Shown here piece by piece: positions 53,179 through 64,000 of a stretch of 64,000 nt of DNA. The translations under genes and the position numbers were made by a program. Positions within the stretch are counted from its first letter, which is position 1. The number at the start of each line of letters is the position of its first letter. The notes beneath the pieces were generated by a model. The model was not told the DNA's origin. It did no database searches and saw only the letters and a list, made by a program, of their open reading frames with translations. The stretch is from Ricinus communis (Eukaryota > Streptophyta > Magnoliopsida > Malpighiales > Euphorbiaceae). Where the stretch lies: NCBI RefSeq assembly GCF_019578655.1, contig NC_063265.1, forward strand, positions 4,684,501-4,748,500, given 5' to 3'.

Positions 53179-56100
53179 TTAAATTTTGCTTGAGATGGAT
53201 TTTCTTTTGCGCTGGAGAAGCTGCATCAGAGGCCAGAAAATATCAAGTCTATGGAATCCCTTAGAAGCCTGCAGAAGAAATGTAGATATGTTAACAATCA
53301 TGGTAACCAGTATATAGCCATTACATTTAACATCTTTCAGGATAGGTCATCTATGATATAATTACCTCTACAACAAATCGAGCCCATGTGTTACTTGATC
53401 GGCTTTTAAGTACGCCCTTCAAAATGGTCAGCCCCAAGCCACGGATGACCTGGGCAATCTCCAAGAAGAGGCCATGCTCATCACAAAGCATCTGTGATGG
53501 ATGTGGTTTGGTTATATTGTATATAGAATAACTAGAAAACCTATGGCAATCAGATACATGAAGAATATACTTTTGAGCGTAGGACAGACCTCAATGAGCA
53601 TGTGTCCTGGATAAGCAAGATCTTCTACAGCTATAGGGCATACTTGGAACTCGTTTCCTAACTCAAATGCCCAACTTGTTCCATTTTGGTAATTTTCCTC
53701 GGTTTCGGAGGGCCTCCAATTCTTGCAACCAGCAAGCTGTGGAGCATTTGGATTCCAGTCACTCGTCTGGCATAGCCTCAATATAGCAATTTTCCAAATA
53801 TAGTTCCAGCATTGTGATTTTTCAGAATAAACTAATTACCTATGCATTGTTTGTGAAATTTATTTTTGGAGAGAAAGAAATTATATTTGTTTGGTTGTGA
53901 ATCTGAGAATCAACTGAAGAATCTATGTGGAGAACTTACAACTTTAGTTATTTTTCAACTTGGACATGCTCCACTTTGATGACAACTATTAATTTGTAAG
54001 CAACCCAATTCATTCACCCGGTAATTTTAGACTATGATTTTCTTGGGATAAAGGATTAATTTCCCTCTTAAACTTATGTTTAAAAGTAAAATACACAATT
54101 AAATCCTTTTATGTTTAAGAATTAAATGCATCTAATTTAAAATTTAGATTTTTTTAATAAATAATTCATTGAATTTGTATTAAGCATCAAATGACTCAAT
54201 ATAAAAGTAATATTTATAATTTTACAATAGCATTTTTAAAAGAACTTAAAATTAGAATGCAATCGATTCAAAAATGACAGATTACATGCATATAAACGGA
54301 TTGAAATTTGAGTTATTTGATTTTTTTAAAATTAAAATTTAATTTATTTAATATTCATCATTTTAGGTTAATTAAATTTAAATATTAAATTTAATAATAC
54401 ACTATTATATATCGTGTCGCTAAATATTATATAAGTAAAATAATATTTATTTATTTTTAATCTTTATAATTCAATTAGAACTTAAAATTTAATATTATTT
54501 TATTTTTAAAAATATTTAAATTAGGTATAACTAGTATTTAAAATACTATTTGCTGAAAAAATTTATATTGGACGGATATACTTAATTCTTGGATATAAAT
54601 TTGAAAAATTATTTGACCCTCCCACATAAGGGCATGTGCATTATAAACACCACGATACATGCAAAAAGATTTCCTCCTGATGAGAAACAGCCCTATAGTT
54701 AGAAATGAAGCCACATACCTCCTGATGCAGACAATGCCTCAATTTCTCAGCCTGGTCAGTTACACTCCTCAAGTACATCATATGCTTTATGGTTCGATCT
54801 AAGAGACCGTCAATGCTACACTGGGTTTTTCACACAGGACAAGAAGTTTGTTTAGAGAATAGATAGTAGAAAATATGTTCCACTACGAACCTGTCAAGAG
54901 TTGCAGCAGTTATGAATTCCAAGGAAGTACCTTTGCACCATTAGGAACTAGCTCCCGTAATTCCTTTACTCGTTCTTGGATGAGTTGTCTATCCCTTGGT
55001 CGTTGCCTTTGGTTATCACTAGGCCTGGCCCTTCTTTTGCTGGAATTCAACGTCCTCCGTTCCTTCCTAAGCTGTGTATTACCGGTTCCTCCTCCTTTGT
55101 GTTCTTGGCTAAGAATTGTGTTCATCATGCTCATCAAAGTGTCTGAAGTACTATCTGCATTCCTGTCCTCGGTAATACATGCAGATGTAAGATGGTTCCT
55201 TGGTATAGAACTATCCTTTGCCAAGTCACTTCCTTTGTATTGATTTTTTGGGCTAGGAGAAGCACTTCCACGTGGGCTAGTAGATGATTCGAGACTCTTG
55301 AATTCATAACAAATAGTATCATCCGAACTATGACATGCATTAGCAACCACAGCTTCCAAAAGATATCCAGCATCACCTCCTCTAGCAAACCATGATGGTT
55401 CAGTTCTGTCGCTAGTATTAGGATCTTTACTCGGGGGCAAACTTGAGGTGCCGCAAGTATTCTCAACCATGAAAGATGAGTCCCAAAACTGTTCACTTGT
55501 CTGTTTACTAGAAGCAGGTTCAAGAGCTTTATGCAACTCACTGTCCTTGGGAAATCTAAGGAAACTACTTACAATTTTATTATCCAAGTCGATAGCATAC
55601 TTGTCTCCACATGGCTCCCCTGTCATACTGCCTGCAGGATGAATATTCATTATTTCATTAAAGGATTCTTCAAGAAGCCCCATGTTGTAGCCATTATAGT
55701 CAGAATATCTCTGCAGTTCTTCCGAGTGTGCCTGTATTTCTTCCATCAGACAGGAAAGATCAAACAGCTTGCTCTCCATCATCTCCAGTTGACTGTCATT
55801 AATTGATACACTTGGATTTGACACTTCAACAAGAGGGACATTAATTTTATTATCTCTATTGAATATGATAGCTTCTGGCAAACCTTCTCCAGTTGGTGTG
55901 AATACGTCTTGAAAAGTTACCAGTCGCTGAACATAACTTGCAGTGGCCAGATTGTCATTACCTAGCTCAACAATGTTTGAAGCTATTGACTGAAATACAT
56001 CTTCAGTCTTCACGGAGGTAAGAATATTAGTTAATGGTACATTTAAGCACTTGTTGGAACTGGATATTAGTGAAGATGACAGCTGAGCTTGAGATTCCTT

Positions 56101-58084
56101 CTTCAAGGAACAAGGTCCGGTGTTTTCCCCAACACTCTGAAGGCAATTGAATCTATATTTGATATATGCCACTATACTGACATCTTCAGCAACCTGAAAA
56201 CTAGGAAAAAAAGCTGCACATGCGTAAGATAAAAACTTTGCCAACTTACAAAAATGCACGCTTGCAACACATACATGGTTAAACATGCTTTTAAAAGACA
56301 GAAAATTGCATATTCCTCGATGGCTCATGCTATGAAAGGTATCCAACATTTTTACCTATTGATAAGCGAAGATCGGTTAGCAGTCATTTAAGACAAATGA
56401 TCTCAGGGTCGCTCTATTTATAATTATGGGAACTGCTTAAAAAAGACAACTTTTTTCAAGGAATTTGGCAAGATAGTCCCACAGCTGTGGGAGAAGTAAC
56501 CCTCAGAACACTGGCCTCGCAAGCAACTGTTTTAATTTGTTATTACCATTTTCTTTTCTATAGTATTGACGAGAGTATAAAACTAGCTGGTAAGAAGCCA
56601 CCACTATAGGATAGCCAAGCAGTAAGAACAAAGAGTGCACCTCTTCCAATGACCCAAGTTGCAAAACTCCATATGGAAGTACAGGCACCAGCAAAATAGT
56701 CTGCACAAACATTAAAACTAAATGAGCCAACATATGTGGAATTTAAACAATTCAGTAACAAGCATTCACATCGAGTTTGGAGCATATTCAAGCAGCAGCG
56801 ACGTGTCACAAATCTAAGCAGGCATAGAACTTTCAGAAGGAATACAACATATGGAACTGGGAGAGTTCATAAATTAAGTTACCTTGATACCGGATGCAAA
56901 TTGAAGTAGCCATTCTTCTGGACACTGCTAGCAGAAAGAACAATATTATTTTCAGCTTTCTGTATAGTGATTTCCAAATATAACCCACTATCACTCATCT
57001 TGGCGTCTTTTAACATTGGAAACTCACCTCGGGAATTAACTCGCTTTTACCAGTGAAAATATGATGGAAGGAAACCCAGCAATGGTCTCGTAAAGCTGCC
57101 ACTTTGCCTACAACCCTGAAGGAAAATCCATGGTCAATTACTTGTCTCCTGTAGATTAAATCTCATCTTGCAAGTGCACTTGTGGTTGCTAAAATTATTC
57201 TAAGCTAACGAAGAAAATGCAGAGCAAGAAATAAATTGTCATTCAGCCTTTGCTTTTAGACATGTAACATATTCAACTTCATCGAGTGTAACAGAAAAAA
57301 GAAAAGGAACAAAACAAAAAAAGCAATATGTGGGGGGCACAGGATACATCATGTAGAGGTAGATGGAGAAAAGAATCGGAAGAAAATAGAAGGATCAAGG
57401 GACTTGGCTGTACCCCTCTCCAAAGATGTACTGAAGATGAGACATGTCAGCTACCACAAGTCCAACTGGATACTCCTCTGAGATACCCCTGGATGTGTTT
57501 GTTTCGACTTGTGGAGAGACCAAATCACTTGCACCTTTGCCGTAGACATCATCTGATATAGTTCCAACGAGTTCTCTTGATTTGGAATAATTAAAGTATC
57601 CATCTTCCCAAGTCAAAATCCTGTGACAGTAGGTTGAGATTGTATTAACAGATTTTAGTATTCCATAATATTGGACACATTTACCCATATATGTCACGAA
57701 TTTGTAAATTACAATAGATGATGAATGATGAATATGCAACACTTGTAATTGAAAATTAAATATCCTATTTTCACAATGATGCGAAAACTCTGATTAAGAA
57801 GCTTTCTTTTAAACTAAGCCTCAACTGAAAAGCGTCCCTATACTTATGTAAATCTAAATTGTCGTTAAGTTATAATTCGTGGTCCACATAATGGCTCCAA
57901 CATATTTTTAACCTGCAGTCACTTAAACACAAACCTAACTAAAAATCAATGGAACAAAAGAAAAAGAAAAAGACAAGGGAACTTACATAGGACTGCCATG
58001 CCTAAGCTTCCATAAAACTGCATAATTCCAGGTAGAATTGCTGCAAAGACTTTTCAACAACTGCCTTAAAGCAGTAGCTCCCAT
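53179..58084 (-). CDS. LONESOME HIGHWAY-like bHLH transcription factor
   Basis: Nuclear bHLH factor of the LHW group (Arabidopsis LHW, EMB1444/LHL1, bHLH155), which pairs with TMO5-type bHLHs in vascular development. Ten minus-strand exons in order: 58084-57987, 57620-57414, 57115-57028, 56924-56883, 56700-56641, 56193-54931, 54820-54719, 53736-53590, 53491-53366, 53268-53179. All phases agree, giving about 740 residues. The N-terminal MYC_N/GAF-like domain runs from MGATALRQLLKSLC through LTWEDGYF, YIFGEG, CPEEWLLQFASGIK and TILLVPVLPYGVLQLGSLEE. The long sixth exon is a polar linker ending in the basic and helix-1 region (RRARPSDNQRQRPRDRQLIQ, then VKELRELVPNGAK). Helix 2 is CSIDGLLDRTIKHMMYLRSV. 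The C-terminal part (GTSWAFELGN, LAYPGHMLIE, GLTILKG, GFHRLDIFWPLMQLLQ) is the ACT-like region typical of this group. Start ATG is supported by family alignment from memory. A 33-codon upstream ORF lies in the 5' leader. Confidence 0.92.
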
Positions 58085-58182
58085 TCTGTGTTCCACTTTC
58101 CAAGAAATGCGACAGAAGAATTCTCTATTTCATACAACACAAAAATAAAAAATTTTGCTTTAAACATAAAAAAACACTTCGT

Positions 58183-58284
58183 CTAGCTTCCCCGGTACGA
58201 TCCTCTTCCTGCTTGCTTTATTCGTAAACCTGCTCGTCGTTTTATCGGTGGTTCTGTTAAATTCAGCAGCATAACACCTCCCAT
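58183..58284 (-). CDS. upstream ORF in the 5' leader of the bHLH gene
   Basis: Minus-strand ATG at 58284, stop TAG at 58185-58183, 33 codons. The peptide starts MGGVMLLNLTEPP and is basic afterwards (IKRRAGLRIKQAGRG, then SYRGS). It ends about 100 bases before the bHLH start codon and lies downstream of a TATA-like sequence, so it should be in the mRNA leader. Arabidopsis bHLH155 of the same group is annotated as carrying a conserved peptide uORF (CPUORF7), which makes a regulatory uORF plausible. I have not aligned the peptides. Role, if any, would be translational control of the main ORF. Confidence 0.6.
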   Translation of the reverse strand: MGGVMLLNLTEPPIKRRAGLRIKQAGRGSYRGS

Positions 58285-58335
58285 TGGTGATATTAAATTT
58301 ATTAACCTCCACACTCTGCCCCCTCTCTCTCGCAC

Positions 58336-58352
58336 CTATTTATATTATATAA
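58336..58352 (-). promoter_or_regulatory. TATA-like core promoter of the bHLH gene
   Basis: On the minus strand, TTATATAATATAAATAGG is followed by a GA-rich tract (GCGAGAGAGAGGGGGC) about 255 bases before the bHLH ATG. The position fits a transcription start just upstream of the uORF at 58284. Inferred from sequence only. Confidence 0.5.
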
Positions 58353-59296
58353 TTTAATTACAACACTTCAAGTACAAAACAATATACACTAGTAAGCTCC
58401 ATCTTAACAACCACTTACTGTAACCAATAATCCAGACGGACTTTGTACTTTGAGAATTTTTTTTTTTTTTTGAGAAAGAAGCCTGAAGTAGGATCGATGC
58501 AAACGAATAACTCACTTTCGCTGCAACAGCCAGAAGAGGAAACATCAGTAATTGCACGTGACTCTAGGGATTGTTATCTGTTTGGTTGCCGAGAAAATTA
58601 TGAGAAATTAGAAAATTGTAAAGAAAATCCAATTACAAACGTTTTCTTTTGTTTTGAACCACAGAGCATCCATTTTCTTAGCAGCCAAACAGCGAGTAAT
58701 ACTGGAAATTGAAAAGACAAAATTAAGGAGAAAAAGGTAGAAGATGGATCGGTTGATAAATTGCTTACCTAAAAAATTATTAAGTTTAAAGATATTACGG
58801 GCGATGTTCAAATTCATGGGATTCCATTTGTTTGCACTAAAGATTGATATTTAAGAGATTCAGGAAAAAGAAAGAAAGAGAAGAAACACGAGTGGGCAAG
58901 TGCTTTTCCACTCTCCAAAGCACAACCTTCTATTGGGACTTCACCAGCGGAGCCCACCTTATATACTTCTCTCTGGGATTCCGGTCCCACATCTTATCAG
59001 AAGCCTTTTTTTTGCTTTTATCACTCTTTTCAATATTTAATATTCAGACCAAATGCATTACTTTTCTGTTTTATTGTATTCATTCTTTAATTTTTATTTT
59101 ATTTTATTAAATTTTTATTTTTATTGTTATTAATAAAAATATAACAGATCAATATAACAAATAAATATCTCATAAAATATGTATCAAAAATTATAATTAT
59201 AACTAAAAGTAAAAAATATAAAATTTAATAAATTAAAATAAAAATCCTGAAATTTGCTTTCTAACAAAATTATAATTATAACAGTCAAATAATAAA
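58353..59296. other. upstream region of the bHLH gene
   Basis: Probable distal promoter of the minus-strand bHLH gene. It holds mixed-composition sequence to about 59000 and AT-rich sequence after that. Short frames on both strands are unrecognisable. Confidence 0.4.
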
Positions 59297-59771
59297 GACC
59301 TAATTACTAATTAAATCCTGAATTTTATACTTTTTAACAAAATTTTAAAATAAATACCTATGCTTTCAATTTATTTTCAAAAATATTTTTTGGTAATAAT
59401 TTTTGAAATATTACAATGAGAAAAATGACGTGGCAAGTCAATTCTGCTTACTAACATAAAATTTAAGAATTAATAAAAAAATTGTTGTATTTAGATGTAA
59501 AATATATGAAAGAATGCATATACATGAGGTTTTTAATGTTATATTATTAAGTATATGATAAACTATTTTTATTGATTCATAATTATTATTCTTTTAATAA
59601 GTACAATTAAATTTTTACATCATATTTTTATTGTGAAACTTTAAGAATTGTCATTGGAAAGTATTTTTAAAAATAAATTAAAAGAATGAATATTTATTTT
59701 AAAATTTTAAAAAAAAAATAGATAAAATTGTTACAAAGCGTAAAATTCAAGATTTAATTTGTAATTAGGCC
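59297..59771. mobile_element. MULE-like inverted-repeat element with 9-bp imperfect TSD
   Basis: The left end GACCTAATTACTAATTAAAT and the reverse complement of the right end (GGCCTAATTACAAATTAAAT) are inverted and stay similar for over 100 bases (CTGAATTTTATACTTTTTAA / TTGAATTTTACGCTTTGTAA). Flanks are AATAATAAA (59288-59296) and AATGATAAA (59772-59780), an 8-of-9 match. Long terminal repeats and a 9-base duplication fit a non-autonomous Mutator-like element. A relative lies at about 47069-47413. Confidence 0.65.
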
Positions 59772-59984
59772 AATGATAAAATTAAGAATAATTAAGCTCT
59801 AAGTTCATGTTATCAAATACAAGCAACATAATAATAATAGTTGATCGGATAGTAAGATACTTTTCTATCACAATTTATGACCAAATATCTCTCTTTATTT
59901 TGTAAAGTAAATGTTCTTTTATTTAAATATTTTTGTTTAGCTCCTCTAAAAGGGCATTTTAGTTTTTTTCTTATTTATATATTT

Positions 59985-60975
59985 GACCGATATATAAACC
60001 AGTTTTCTGTATTTCGGCTTTAATTAATGCATAATATATTTTCCACATTTTACCTTTCTCTCTCAATAATTATTATATTCTTAATCAAAACCCCAATTTT
60101 AGGATTTTATTCATAGCATCAGAGCTTCAATCTTGAAGAAAATATGTCATTCTTAATTCTTAATTCAATCAATTACTCATAACTGCTTCACGATCATTAT
60201 TGCTGCTATGACTTCTATTAATCGCGAGTTAGAAGAACATTCTCACAGTGAAAAAGATAATCATACAACGATGGAAAAGAGAATGATGAATCTTTCAACT
60301 GGAGATTCTCTTTATTTGCATAATTCAAATCATCCTGGTAGTATTCTGGTTAGTAATCAAGTCAATGGTAATAATCACCTTTCTAGCAGTAGATCAATGC
60401 GTATTGCATTAGATGTTAAGGTCAAGTTAGGTTTGTCACTGGTAAATGTGATATGCTTGACAAGTTGTTTGAGGAGTATGATTAATGGTTATATCATGAT
60501 TGTATGGTGACTTTTTGGATTTTAAACTCAATTTCAAAAGATCTAATTGATGATTTTCTTCTGCTAGGAGTTATGAGACAGTTTTCAAGCTAGATTTTGT
60601 GAATGTAATGGTCCTCTATTGTATCAAATGTAAAGGTTATTAGCTCAATATCACAAGAGAATATCTCTTTATCATTGCATTTTACTAAGTTGAAAAAGTT
60701 GTGGGACAAATTAGCTTGTTCTATAAACCATCTTGAATATACTTGTGGTGCAATTAAGTTGATTATAGAAAAAACTGCAAATACTCAATTGCTTGAATTT
60801 CTTATGGGATTAAATGAGTCGTATGATTCAATTAGAAATCAACTTATCATGATGGAAACTTTGTTGAATGTCAACAAAACATATTCTACGGTACATAGGA
60901 TTGAAAAAACACATGCAAGTCTAATACAGGCTGTGAATATTCTGTTATATATTTCAAATTTGATTATTCCTTATC
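59985..60975 (+). pseudogene. old copia element remnant (LTR end, PBS, gag)
   Basis: ATAGCATCAGAGCTTC near 60113 looks like a worn copia primer-binding site (TGGTATCAGAGC). From 60208 a gag-like frame opens with LHNSNHPGSILVSNQVNGNN and SRSMRIALDVK, matching the N-terminal Retrotran_gag_3 domain of plant copia elements. After frame breaks, LLEFLMGLNESYDSIRNQL and a TYSTVHRIEK segment match the later part of such gag proteins. No polymerase follows; the remnant stops where the next copia element begins near 60981. Confidence 0.7.
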
Positions 60976-60980
60976 CTTAA

Positions 60981-63900
60981 TGTTCTGTTGTAACTACTCT
61001 TTAAGTTTCATTCAAATCATTTGAATTGTTCAAACTTAGCAACTGTTAGTTAGTTGTTGCTGAAGCACTCTAGTTGTATATATATTATATCAGTCTAAAT
61101 GAAAGGGGGTGACGAATTCAACAATTCTGGCAGCCTTCTTATGGTATCAGAGTAAAATTTCTTTTCCCTAATTCGTCTCTAAAATAATGACCACCACTAA
61201 TGATACTCCTACCATTCAAAATACCAATGATCCACACAAAACATTAATAACCATCAATGTAGCTGCTCAAACACCTTTAAAACTCACTACCTCAAACTAC
61301 CTCTCCTGGAAGCTGCAATTCAATACACTCTTTGTGGGGTATGATCTTCTGGGTTACATTGATGGTTCAAAACCATGTCCTCCTAGAACCTCAACTGATG
61401 GTTCTCTCAATTCAGATTATATAATCTGGACACGCCAAGATCAACTCATTTTCAATGCTTTAATAGGGTCTTTATCTCCCTCTATCATTCCTTTCATTGC
61501 AAGAGCCAAAACTTCAAAAGAAGCATGGGAAATTCTTGCAAACACATATGCCAAACCATCACGAGGTAGGATCAAATATATCAAAAACCAGATCAAAAAC
61601 CTCACCCAAGGAACCCAAACCATTACAGAATTCTTACAATCCATCAAAGCCAAAGCTGATGAGCTTGCAGTGCTAGGATCACCTATGTCTGATGAAGATA
61701 TTACGGACAAAATTCTTGACACCTTGGGTGATGACTACAAGGAAATTGTTTGAGCCGTTCAAGCACGAGATACTGAAATTTCATTCGAAGAGTTACATGA
61801 AAAGCTCCTCAGTTTGGAAGCATCACTTCAACACAAGCAAGAACCATCATACTTTCCTGCCTCAGCCAACATTGCAAATCATAACAATTTTGCCAAAAGA
61901 AACACAACACCCACTTTAAATAATAACCAATCCACTGCTCCAATCAACCACAATCAACCTCGAACCTCTAACAAAACACCACGACCATATCTTGGCTTCT
62001 GTCAAATCTGCAGAACTCAAGGACACTCAGTAAAAAATTGTCCAAATTATCGCATCATTCCCATTACCCAATACACCAAATCAAGCCCACAAAATAACCT
62101 CAAGCCACCACAAGCAAACATTGCAACTCAGTCTTCTCAAAATCAATGGCTACTTGACAGTGGAGTAACACACCATGTCACCACAGATTTGAATAATCTT
62201 GCAATTCATGCTCCATATACTGATTCTGATGATATATTGATAGGAGATGGTACTGGATTATCAATTACTCATACTGGCTCTACCTCTCTATGCACTCCAA
62301 ATTCTAAATTTCAGTTAGATAATGTTCTTTGTGTTCCCAGCATGAAACATAATCTAATTTCTATTTCTAAATTTTGTACTACAAATAATACCTCCATTGA
62401 ATTCTTACCAAACTCTTTTGTTGTGAAGGATTTCCAAACAGGTGCAATGCTGATGAAAGGTAAAGCTACATGTGGAGTTTATGAGTGGCCTACTTCTCAA
62501 CCTATTCTTGCATTTTCCAGTCTAAAAGCAACATCCTCTGAGTGGCACAGTCGTTTAGGACACCCAGCTCTTCCAATAATGAGGCATATTGTCTCCAAAA
62601 ATAATCTTCAAATATCTTCTATGTCTTCTGATTTTTGTAATTCTTGTTAGTGCAATAAAAGTCACAAACAACCTTTTTCTTCCTCTTCTTCTCTTGTGTC
62701 AAAGAATCCTTTAGATATCATATTCTCCGATGTCTGGACCTCACCAGTAATATCATCTGAAGGATTTAAATACTATGTGATTTTTATTGATCACCATACC
62801 AAATACATTTGGTTTTATCCTTTGAAATGTAAATCTGAAGTTAAGGAAGTGTTTATTAGATTCAAAGCCATTGTTGAAAATCACTTCAAAAATCAACTCA
62901 AAATTTTATACTTCGATAATGGTGGTGAATATATGGCTTTAAAACAATTTTTAGTAGAACATGGTGTTACACATCTCACTACTCCTCCTCACACACCTGA
63001 ACACAATGGCCTAGCTGAAAGGAGACATCTCCATATTGTTGAAACTGGGTTAACCCTTTTATCTCATGCATCTATTCCTTTATCCTATTGGAATTATGCC
63101 TTTTCAACTGCAGTGTATCTGATAAACAGAATGCCTACCCAAACCCTTAATCTTCTCTCCCCATATGAAATTCTTTTTCAAACAATACCTAATTATTCAA
63201 AATTATGAATTTTTGGGTGCTTGTGCTACCCTTGGCTAAGACTATATACATCATATAAATTAGAATCTCGGTCAAAGCCATGTGTTTTTCTCGGTTATTC
63301 CTTAACTCAGAGTGCTTATCTATATTTTGATACATCCTCCTCTAAAATTTACACTTCTAGACATGTCAGGTTTGTTGAGTCTATCTTTCCCTTTAAAACT
63401 CTTAACTCATCAAAATCTGAAATACGTGATCTATCAGTATCTACTTGGATTCCACCAATCATTAAAGTTTAAATTGCTGATTCATTATCAAGGTCACTCA
63501 TATCTTCAACTGTAGGTAACACTCTATCAGTATCTGAGAATCAACAATCAGCTCAACCGCAATAAAATCTCTCCTCATCAAATCCACAACCTTCAAACAC
63601 CACCCAACCCCACCATATGAAAACAAGATCACGCAATAACATTCATAAACCTATTCAGAAACTCAAACTAAACACTCAACTCCAACAATCCAACTTTCTT
63701 GAACCTGCATCAACCAGTCAAGCTTTAAAGGATCCCAAATGGCGTAAAGCCATGTCTGAGGAGTATGATGCTTTACTAAAAAATGGAACCTGGGAATTAG
63801 TTCCATTAGATCCTTCTAAAAATGTGGTTGGCTGTAAATGGATTTTTCGTACTAAATTTTTCTCTGATGGTATTGTTGACAGGTTTAAAGCTCGTCTGGT

Positions 63901-64000
63901 TGCTAAAGGATTTCATCAAAGGCCAGGTATGGATTATCATGATTCCTTTAGCCTGGTGATTAAACCAACAACAATACGTCTTGTCTTGAGCATTGCAGTG
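60981..64000 (+). mobile_element. Ty1/copia retrotransposon, 5' part, inactivated
   Basis: A short 5' LTR probably starts TGTTCTGTTGTAAC near 60981 (or TGTTGTAAC at 60986) and ends in the region up to about 61135. The primer-binding site TGGTATCAGAGT is at about 61142. The gag-pol frame runs from 61187 to the window edge. The 3' LTR lies outside the window, so LTR age and target duplication cannot be read. It is inserted in or beside an older copia gag. Confidence 0.8.
61187..64000 (+). pseudogene. copia gag-pol polyprotein, five in-frame stops, truncated by window end
   Basis: One continuous reading frame in the order gag, protease, integrase, reverse transcriptase, which defines Ty1/copia. 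Gag: NYLSWKLQFNTLF and a CX2CX4HX4C zinc knuckle (CQIC..GHSVKNC) near 62000-62042. Protease: WLLDSG with Asp at 62156. Integrase: SEWHSRLGHP, zinc-type cysteines near 62635, and the acidic triad around FSDVW, YFDNGGE and GLAERRH. Reverse transcriptase begins near 63740 ([29 protein letters not shown]). Stop codons at 61751, 62648, 63206, 63470 and 63563 interrupt it, but no frameshift is apparent. Several stops fit C-to-T changes. The element cannot encode its own proteins. Confidence 0.88.

Noticed and set aside
54875..55806. Plus-strand and alternative minus-strand frames across the bHLH long exon
   Set aside because: They are shadows of the 1,263-base exon of the bHLH gene, whose phase agrees with nine other exons.

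Overview
This is plant nuclear DNA: AT-rich, intron-bearing genes separated by dense transposon debris. A diterpene synthase of the ent-kaurene synthase type, tropinone-reductase-like short-chain dehydrogenases (SDRs), an LHW-type bHLH factor and Ty1/copia and Ty3/gypsy-like retroelements together point to a eudicot. A Euphorbiaceae relative (Malpighiales) is my best guess, but that is inference.

Layout. 1-4,620: two decayed LINE tails (zinc-binding and RNase H remnants). 4,620-9,020: AT-rich spacer with repeat copies. 9,025-11,762: an intact five-exon tropinone-reductase-like SDR gene. 14,995-23,660: a second SDR copy, dead through a nonsense codon in exon 2 and loss of exon 5; its intron 4 is swollen by a solo LTR and another LTR-like element. 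24,750-27,304: a second solo LTR of the same family in inverted orientation. 31,087-37,886: a third SDR copy, all five exons present but with a stop codon and a frameshift; its 5-kb intron 2 holds a phytochelatin synthase exon-1 fragment and several DNA-transposon-like elements. 40,361-45,731: a 15-exon ent-kaurene-synthase-like gene whose first exon looks damaged or mis-modelled. 48,132-52,860: an 11-exon RCC1-repeat gene with a G-box cluster upstream. 58,084-53,179 on the minus strand: a 10-exon LHW-like bHLH gene whose 5' leader carries a 33-codon upstream ORF. 60,000-64,000: an old copia gag remnant interrupted by a younger but inactivated copia element that runs off the window.

How the genes relate. 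The SDR array and the kaurene synthase lie within 30 kb of each other. This recalls specialised-metabolism neighbourhoods, but two of three SDRs are pseudogenes and no P450 or transferase is visible, so a functional cluster is not shown. The RCC1 and bHLH genes are a convergent pair with about 320 bp between stop codons.

The signals most worth following are the bHLH upstream ORF, the captured phytochelatin synthase exon, the two solo LTRs with intact target-site duplications, the MULE-like elements with 9-11 bp duplications, the stepwise decay of the SDR array, and the kaurene synthase first exon. All gene models were spliced by eye using GT/AG sites, codon phase and family knowledge; splice positions may be off by a few bases.
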